A DNA stretch of 9,121 bases from Candidatus Gastranaerophilales bacterium (GTDB lineage Bacteria > Cyanobacteriota > Vampirovibrionia > Gastranaerophilales > Gastranaerophilaceae): assembly GCA_944325615.1 (NCBI GenBank), contig CALVAU010000063.1, forward strand, positions 1 through 9,121, written 5' to 3'. The position numbers were made by a program, and so were the translations under genes. The notes beneath the pieces are model-generated. The model was not told where the DNA came from. It did no database searches and was given only the letters and a program-made list of their open reading frames with translations. Shown piece after piece: positions 5,601 to 9,121 of this stretch (within the stretch, counting starts at the first letter, position 1; every line of letters starts with the position of its first letter).

Positions 5601-5629
5601 AAAAAAGAACGGGCACCCCCGTTCTTTTT
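5601..5629 (+). terminator. Intrinsic terminator after the coiled-coil gene, inside the rimP leader
   Basis: GAACGGG (5607-5613), loop CACC, CCCGTTC (5618-5624) and a T-run, with flanking A and T tracts that can lengthen the stem to about 12 bp. It ends the 4339-5520 unit. Because the only good promoter for rimP-nusA lies before it, it may also act as an attenuator for that operon. Confidence 0.9.
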
Positions 5630-5671
5630 CTATCATCAGGGGAAAATCCTTATTCGGATGGTAAATTTGTG

Positions 5672-5680
5672 AAGGAAGGA
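5672..5680 (+). promoter_or_regulatory. Ribosome binding site fixing the ATG start of rimP
   Basis: AAGGAAGGA ends 6 bases before ATG 5687. The in-frame GTG at 5669 would place this site inside the coding region and has no such sequence of its own, so ATG 5687 is preferred. Confidence 0.8.
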
Positions 5681-5686
5681 AGTGCC

Positions 5687-6169
5687 ATGAAACAAGATAT
5701 TAACAGACACGAAATTTTAGAAAAAATTAATCCGTTAATAGAAAATACTGCAATGCGTTTTGGGTATATTCCTATAGAAATTGATTTTTCCAAAGAAAAT
5801 CATCGTTGGTTTTTGAGAATTTATCTATATTCAAATGAAAAGGATGTAACTCTTGACGATTGTGAAAAAGTTACAAGAAGTCTTTCAGATTTTTTGGATG
5901 AACTTATTCCAGTCAAATATTATCTAGAAGTATCATCCCCTGGATTGGAGAGAAAATTCAAATCAGATAAAGAATTCATAATCTTTAAAGGCAGAAATGT
6001 AAGTATAAAGCTTAAAACTCCACTAGAGGGTGAAGAAGAAAAAGTTTTTAAAGGTGAAATCTTAGATTTTGACGAAAATGAAGGGTTAAAATTCTTTAGA
6101 TTTGATGACGGAAAAGAACTTCAAATACCAAGAAGTAATATCCAGTCTGCAAAACTTTATATCGATTAA
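5687..6169 (+). CDS. rimP: Ribosome maturation factor RimP
   Basis: RimP helps early 30S subunit assembly, before S12 joins. The protein has 160 residues from ATG 5687, the usual length. The N-terminal alpha/beta domain contains FLRIYLYSNEKDVTLDDCEK (42-61) and the family signature VSSPGLER (82-89). The C-terminal SH3-like domain runs from about 94 to 160 and contains FKGRNVSIKLK and FKGEILDFD. An upstream in-frame GTG (5669) would add six residues but lacks a ribosome binding site. The gene is first in rimP-nusA, the usual pair in bacteria, with nusA 46 bases downstream. It is probably transcribed from the promoter at 5564-5592 through the hairpin at 5601-5629. Confidence 0.95.
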   Translation: MKQDINRHEILEKINPLIENTAMRFGYIPIEIDFSKENHRWFLRIYLYSNEKDVTLDDCEKVTRSLSDFLDELIPVKYYLEVSSPGLERKFKSDKEFIIFKGRNVSIKLKTPLEGEEEKVFKGEILDFDENEGLKFFRFDDGKELQIPRSNIQSAKLYID

Positions 6170-6188
6170 AAATGACAATTTAATATAG

Positions 6189-6202
6189 TGTCCTCAGGGA
6201 CA
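6189..6202 (+). promoter_or_regulatory. Small hairpin just before the nusA ribosome binding site
   Basis: TGTCC (6189-6193), loop TCAG and GGACA (6198-6202) form a 5-bp stem directly upstream of the GAAAGG that serves nusA. There is no T-run. It may modulate nusA translation or mark an mRNA processing point; it is short, so chance is possible. Confidence 0.4.
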
Positions 6203-6215
6203 GAAAGGTTATAAG

Positions 6216-7451
6216 ATGATAAAAATAGGAACAGCACTTTTTGAAGCTTGTGAAGAATTGGAACGCGAAAGAGGAATTTCAAAAGAAGTTTTAATTGCTT
6301 CTTTGTGCGATGCAATGGTTGCAGCTTACAAAAAACATATGAGAATTAAAGAATCAGCTAACGTTGAGGCTATATTAGATGAACAATCAGGTGAAATCGG
6401 TGTATTCAGAACAAAAGTTGTTGTGAATGAAGTTGAAGATCCTGATGAACAGATTTCATTAGCGCAAGCAAAAGAAATTGATGAGGATGTTGAAATCGAT
6501 GATGAAGTTAAAATTGAAGTAACACCGGATCAATTCGGCAGAATCGCTGCTCAATCTGCAAAACAAGTTATTACACAAAGAATCAGAGAAGCTGAAAGAA
6601 ACCTTGTATTGCAAGAATTTATGGATAAAAAAGGTACTCTTGTAACAGGTATAATCCAAAGAGTTGAAAACCGCAACGTGATTGTAAATATCGGAAAAAC
6701 AGATGCGATTATGCCGCAAAAAGAACAAATTCCTGGTGAATATTACAAACCTGGAAACAGAATAAGAGTATTTGTTCTCAACGTAAAAGAAACAACAAGA
6801 TTGCCACAAGTAATTGTATCTCATGCGCATGCTGAAATCGTTCGTGAGTTATTTGAATTGGAAGTTCCGGAAATTGAAGACGGAATTGTTGAAATTAAAT
6901 CAATTTCACGTGAAGCAGGCTATAGAACTAAAATTGCGGTATGGTCAAATGACCCTGAAGTAGATTCAGTAGGAGCTTGTATCGGACCTCGCGGAAGCAG
7001 AATTCAGACAATAGTTTCGGAGTTGAAAAATGAAAAAATTGATATTGTAAGATATTCTGAAGACCCTGTAGAATATATTGTAAACGCACTATCTCCAGCA
7101 AGAGTTGTTTCAGTGGACATCTTAGCGGATGATGAATATGCTCATGATGCGATGGTAGTTGTTCCTGATGATCAATTAAGCCTTGCAATCGGAAGAGAAG
7201 GTCAAAATGTTCGTTTGGCACACAAACTTACAGGCTGGAAAATAGATATCAAGAGTGTTTCTCAAATGGAAAAAGCTGAAGCACAAAATATTCAAAATTA
7301 TCAGGAAGAGCCTCAAGAAGATGATTTTGAAGATGAAGATGATGAATTGAAGCAGGAAATCGAAGAAGAAATGAATCAACAAGCTTATGATGAAGATGAT
7401 ATTCAGCACGAAGAAGCTGTTGAAGAAGTTTCTGAAGATGAAGAATTGTAA
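6216..7451 (+). CDS. nusA: Transcription termination/antitermination factor NusA
   Basis: NusA binds RNA polymerase and nascent RNA, promoting pausing and intrinsic termination and joining antitermination complexes. The protein has 411 residues, similar to forms lacking the C-terminal acidic repeat domains of enterobacteria. The N-terminal polymerase-binding domain covers about 1-130 (LFEACEELERERGISKEVLI). An S1 domain covers about 137-204 (GIIQRVENRNVIVNIGKTDA). KH1 follows SREAGYRTKIAV (231-242) with GPRG at 257-260; KH2 has GREG at 326-329. Residues 363-411 form a highly acidic tail rich in Glu and Asp. AAAGG precedes the ATG. The operon ends here: a strong terminator stands where ylxR and infB usually follow. 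Confidence 0.97.
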   Translation: MIKIGTALFEACEELERERGISKEVLIASLCDAMVAAYKKHMRIKESANVEAILDEQSGEIGVFRTKVVVNEVEDPDEQISLAQAKEIDEDVEIDDEVKIEVTPDQFGRIAAQSAKQVITQRIREAERNLVLQEFMDKKGTLVTGIIQRVENRNVIVNIGKTDAIMPQKEQIPGEYYKPGNRIRVFVLNVKETTRLPQVIVSHAHAEIVRELFELEVPEIEDGIVEIKSISREAGYRTKIAVWSNDPEVDSVGACIGPRGSRIQTIVSELKNEKIDIVRYSEDPVEYIVNALSPARVVSVDILADDEYAHDAMVVVPDDQLSLAIGREGQNVRLAHKLTGWKIDIKSVSQMEKAEAQNIQNYQEEPQEDDFEDEDDELKQEIEEEMNQQAYDEDDIQHEEAVEEVSEDEEL

Positions 7452-7475
7452 TAATTGATAATCATTTCTAAAGTT

Positions 7476-7509
7476 AAAACAGAGCTTCAAATTGAGGCTC
7501 TGTTTTTTT
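7476..7509 (+). terminator. Strong intrinsic terminator of rimP-nusA
   Basis: AAAACAGAGCTTCA pairs with TGAGGCTCTGTTTT over 14 bp with one wobble and a 3-base loop, followed by more T to 7509. It begins 25 bases after the nusA stop and clearly closes the operon. Confidence 0.93.
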
Positions 7510-7561
7510 AGCAAAAATATTTTTTAGCTGTTTTATATAAATATAGAATTAAGGAGGATAA

Positions 7562-7930
7562 ATGAATAATACAATCAATTTTACATCAAGCTACCGTTTT
7601 CCAATGACACAGCCCGGAGTTAACAGATTTAAAAGAGAATCTTTAAAGCCAGAATTAATCAAAAATATTGATAAAATCGGAGCTTTCCAAATCCCAAATA
7701 CAGGTAAAGGCTACGGTAGAATTTCTGTAAAAGAACGATATGACGGCTTTGTAGAAGGCATTTTGAAACGATTAAACTTTAAAAGATATCAAAAAATGCC
7801 CCTGCACGATGTTTCAATTGCTAAAGTAGATGAAGCTGTAAAAGATTTAGGAAGAACCGGTGATTATGTTCAAAAAGGTATGCAAAAAGCTCCTATGAAA
7901 AAAAATAAATTTTCAAAAAACCGTGGATAA
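7562..7930 (+). CDS. Small basic hypothetical protein with FTSSY-type N-terminus
   Basis: The protein has 122 residues and is strongly basic. AAGGAGG stands just before the ATG (spacing about 4-5 bases), one of the best ribosome binding sites in the window, which suggests good expression. The N-terminus INFTSSYRFPMTQPGVNRFK has no hydrophobic core, so it is not a normal signal peptide. It is followed by IPNTGKGYGRISV (44-56), a Lys/Arg-rich middle and a tail rich in Lys, Asn and Met. There is no Cys or Trp. I associate short proteins with a similar FTSxY-x-P-xxQxGVN start with Gastranaerophilales genomes, where they are of unknown function; this is memory, not a search. It sits alone between the nusA terminator and the tuf promoter, and I see no clear promoter of its own. 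Confidence 0.8.
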   Translation: MNNTINFTSSYRFPMTQPGVNRFKRESLKPELIKNIDKIGAFQIPNTGKGYGRISVKERYDGFVEGILKRLNFKRYQKMPLHDVSIAKVDEAVKDLGRTGDYVQKGMQKAPMKKNKFSKNRG

Positions 7931-7953
7931 AAACTTTCGCCGAAAAGTACGCC

Positions 7954-7981
7954 TTGACAAAAAAATTTGAGCAAATATTAT
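7954..7981 (+). promoter_or_regulatory. Sigma70-type promoter of tuf
   Basis: A consensus TTGACA (7954-7959) and TATTAT (7976-7981) are 16 bases apart. A second, overlapping possibility is TTGAGC (7967-7972) with TATAAT (7988-7993) at 15 bases. The start would be near 7988-8000, giving a leader of 50-65 bases. A consensus -35 fits the high expression expected for EF-Tu. Confidence 0.75.
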
Positions 7982-8019
7982 TAATAATATAATAATATGG
8001 CTTAAAATACCAAATTAGT

Positions 8020-8036
8020 AAGTAGTATAAGTAGTA
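8020..8036 (+). repeat. Two direct copies of AAGTAGTA in the tuf leader
   Basis: AAGTAGTA occurs at 8020-8027 and 8029-8036, one base apart, just before the tuf ribosome binding site. The function is unknown and simple AT-rich duplication is possible. Confidence 0.5.
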
Positions 8037-8041
8037 AAAAG

Positions 8042-8053
8042 GAGATTAATCTC
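8042..8053 (+). promoter_or_regulatory. Perfect 12-bp palindrome between ribosome binding site and tuf ATG
   Basis: GAGATTAATCTC is fully palindromic, overlaps the GGAG of the AAAAGGAG ribosome binding site and ends at the base before ATG. In RNA it could form a 4-bp hairpin with loop TTAA that partly masks the site; as DNA it could be an operator. Confidence 0.5.
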
Positions 8054-9121
8054 ATGGCAAGAGAAAAGTATGAACGTACCAAACCGCACGTTAACATTGG
8101 TACCATCGGACACGTTGACCACGGTAAAACAACGTTAACAGCTGCGATTACTGCTGTATTAGCAGCTGCAGGACAAGCTGCATTGAAGAAATTTGATGAA
8201 ATCGGTGCTGCTCCTGAAGAAAAAGCAAGAGGTATTACAATTTCTACAGCTCACGTAGAATATGAAACAGCAGCAAGACACTATGCTCACGTTGACTGCC
8301 CTGGACACGCTGACTATGTTAAAAACATGATCACAGGTGCAGCTCAAATGGATGGTGCAATTCTAGTAGTTGCAGCAACAGATGGTGCAATGCCTCAAAC
8401 TCGTGAACATATCCTTCTTGCTCGCCAAGTTGGTGTTCCAAACCTAGTTGTATTCTTGAACAAATGTGATATGGTTGACGATCCTGAATTGTTAGAATTA
8501 GTTGAAATGGAAGTTCGTGAACTTCTTTCTTCATACGAATTTGACGGAGACAACATTCCATTCATTCACGGTTCAGCATTAAAAGCTTTGGAAGCAGCTC
8601 AAGCTAATCCGAAAATCCAACGTGGTGAAGACAAATGGGTTGATAAAATTTGGGAATTGATGGATGCTATCGATTCTTACTTCCCAACTCCAGAACGTGA
8701 TTTAGACAAACCATTCTTGATGCCTGTTGAAGACGTATTCTCTATCACTGGTCGTGGTACAGTTGCTACAGGTCGTGTAGAACGTGGTATTGTTAAAGTT
8801 GGTGATGAAGTTGAATTAGTTGGTTTAGGCGAAACTAAGAAAACAACTGTAACAGGTGTTGAAATGTTCAGAAAATCTCTTGACCAAGGTCAAGCTGGTG
8901 ACAACATCGGTGCATTACTTCGTGGTATCGATAAAACTGAAATTCAACGTGGTCAAGTTCTTGCAAAACCAGGAACAATTCACCCACACACTAAATTCAC
9001 AGCTAACGTTTACGTATTAACAAAAGAAGAAGGCGGACGTCACACTCCATTCTTCCCAGGATACAGACCTCAATTCTACATCAGAACTACTGACGTAACT
9101 GGTTCAATCAAATTCGACGGT
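8054..9121 (+). CDS. tuf: Elongation factor Tu, 3'-truncated by the window
   Basis: EF-Tu carries aminoacyl-tRNA to the ribosomal A site as a GTP complex and is recharged by EF-Ts (1204-2067). 356 residues of roughly 400 are visible; the frame is open at the window end. GTPase motifs are intact: GHVDHGKT (19-26), RGITI (59-63, switch I), DCPGH (81-85), NKCD (136-139) and SAL (174-176). Domain 2 starts near 215 (KPFLMPVEDVFSITGRGTVA) and domain 3 near 310. The stretches FDEIGAAPEEKARGITI (47-63) and NPKIQRGEDKWVDKIW (185-200) are cyanobacterial in character. AAGGAG stands 9 bases before the ATG. It has its own promoter and is not preceded by fusA, unlike the usual str operon. Confidence 0.98.
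   Translation, partial: MAREKYERTKPHVNIGTIGHVDHGKTTLTAAITAVLAAAGQAALKKFDEIGAAPEEKARGITISTAHVEYETAARHYAHVDCPGHADYVKNMITGAAQMDGAILVVAATDGAMPQTREHILLARQVGVPNLVVFLNKCDMVDDPELLELVEMEVRELLSSYEFDGDNIPFIHGSALKALEAAQANPKIQRGEDKWVDKIWELMDAIDSYFPTPERDLDKPFLMPVEDVFSITGRGTVATGRVERGIVKVGDEVELVGLGETKKTTVTGVEMFRKSLDQGQAGDNIGALLRGIDKTEIQRGQVLAKPGTIHPHTKFTANVYVLTKEEGGRHTPFFPGYRPQFYIRTTDVTGSIKFDG

Noticed and set aside
5669..5686. GTG start adding six residues to RimP
   Set aside because: No ribosome binding site precedes it, while AAGGAAGGA stands ideally for ATG 5687.
6459..7221. Minus-strand frames of about 100 codons inside nusA
   Set aside because: They are antisense to a fully conserved NusA and their translations look like reverse-complement noise.
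1..9121. tRNA, rRNA, CRISPR array, insertion sequence or phage genes
   Set aside because: No cloverleaf, regular spaced repeats, transposase motifs or phage-type proteins were seen anywhere in the window.

Overview
This AT-rich window is a bacterial chromosome segment dominated by core translation and transcription genes. Several features suggest a non-photosynthetic relative of Cyanobacteria (Vampirovibrionia/Melainabacteria, perhaps Gastranaerophilales). EF-Tu carries the cyanobacterial-type stretches 'FDEIGAAPEEKARGITI' and 'RGEDKWVDKIW'. EF-Ts ends in the cyanobacterial/plastid-like 'GEGLEKRQDNFAEEV'. The small protein at 7562-7930 opens with 'NFTSSYRFPMTQPGVNRFK', a type of N-terminus I associate with gut Gastranaerophilales. 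This placement is inference from remembered family features, not from a search.

Layout. 1-930 (+): 3' part of an unrecognised protein with a beta-rich region and an acidic tail. 927-1070 (-): a 47-codon gene with its own promoter, whose stop codon overlaps the stop of the previous gene. 1147-1185: terminator. 1204-2905 (-): the rpsB-tsf operon (ribosomal protein S2, then EF-Ts), with a strong intercistronic hairpin and a long leader upstream of rpsB. 3102-3134: terminator. 3228-3761 (-): cob(I)alamin adenosyltransferase (cobA/cobO type), starting at GTG. 3762-4338: a 577-base divergent intergenic region. Its cobA-proximal part can fold into several helices on the cobA-sense strand, and its other end holds a 10-bp inverted repeat next to a ribosome binding site. 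4339-5520 (+): a 393-residue coiled-coil protein of unknown function. 5550-5629: three 12-bp direct repeats, a good sigma70-type promoter and, directly after it, an intrinsic terminator. 5687-7451 (+): rimP-nusA, closed by a strong terminator. 7562-7930 (+): the small lineage-type protein. 8054-9121 (+): tuf, cut by the window end.

Most genes serve gene expression. S2 and RimP belong to the 30S subunit and its maturation. EF-Ts recharges EF-Tu, whose gene is in the same window. NusA controls pausing and termination. The usual partners are absent from their expected places: no ylxR/infB after nusA, and no rpsL-rpsG-fusA before tuf. No mobile element, CRISPR array, tRNA or rRNA was seen. The most interesting material is non-coding: the possible structured cobA leader, the rpsB leader, and the promoter-terminator arrangement in front of rimP-nusA, which could allow NusA autoregulation.
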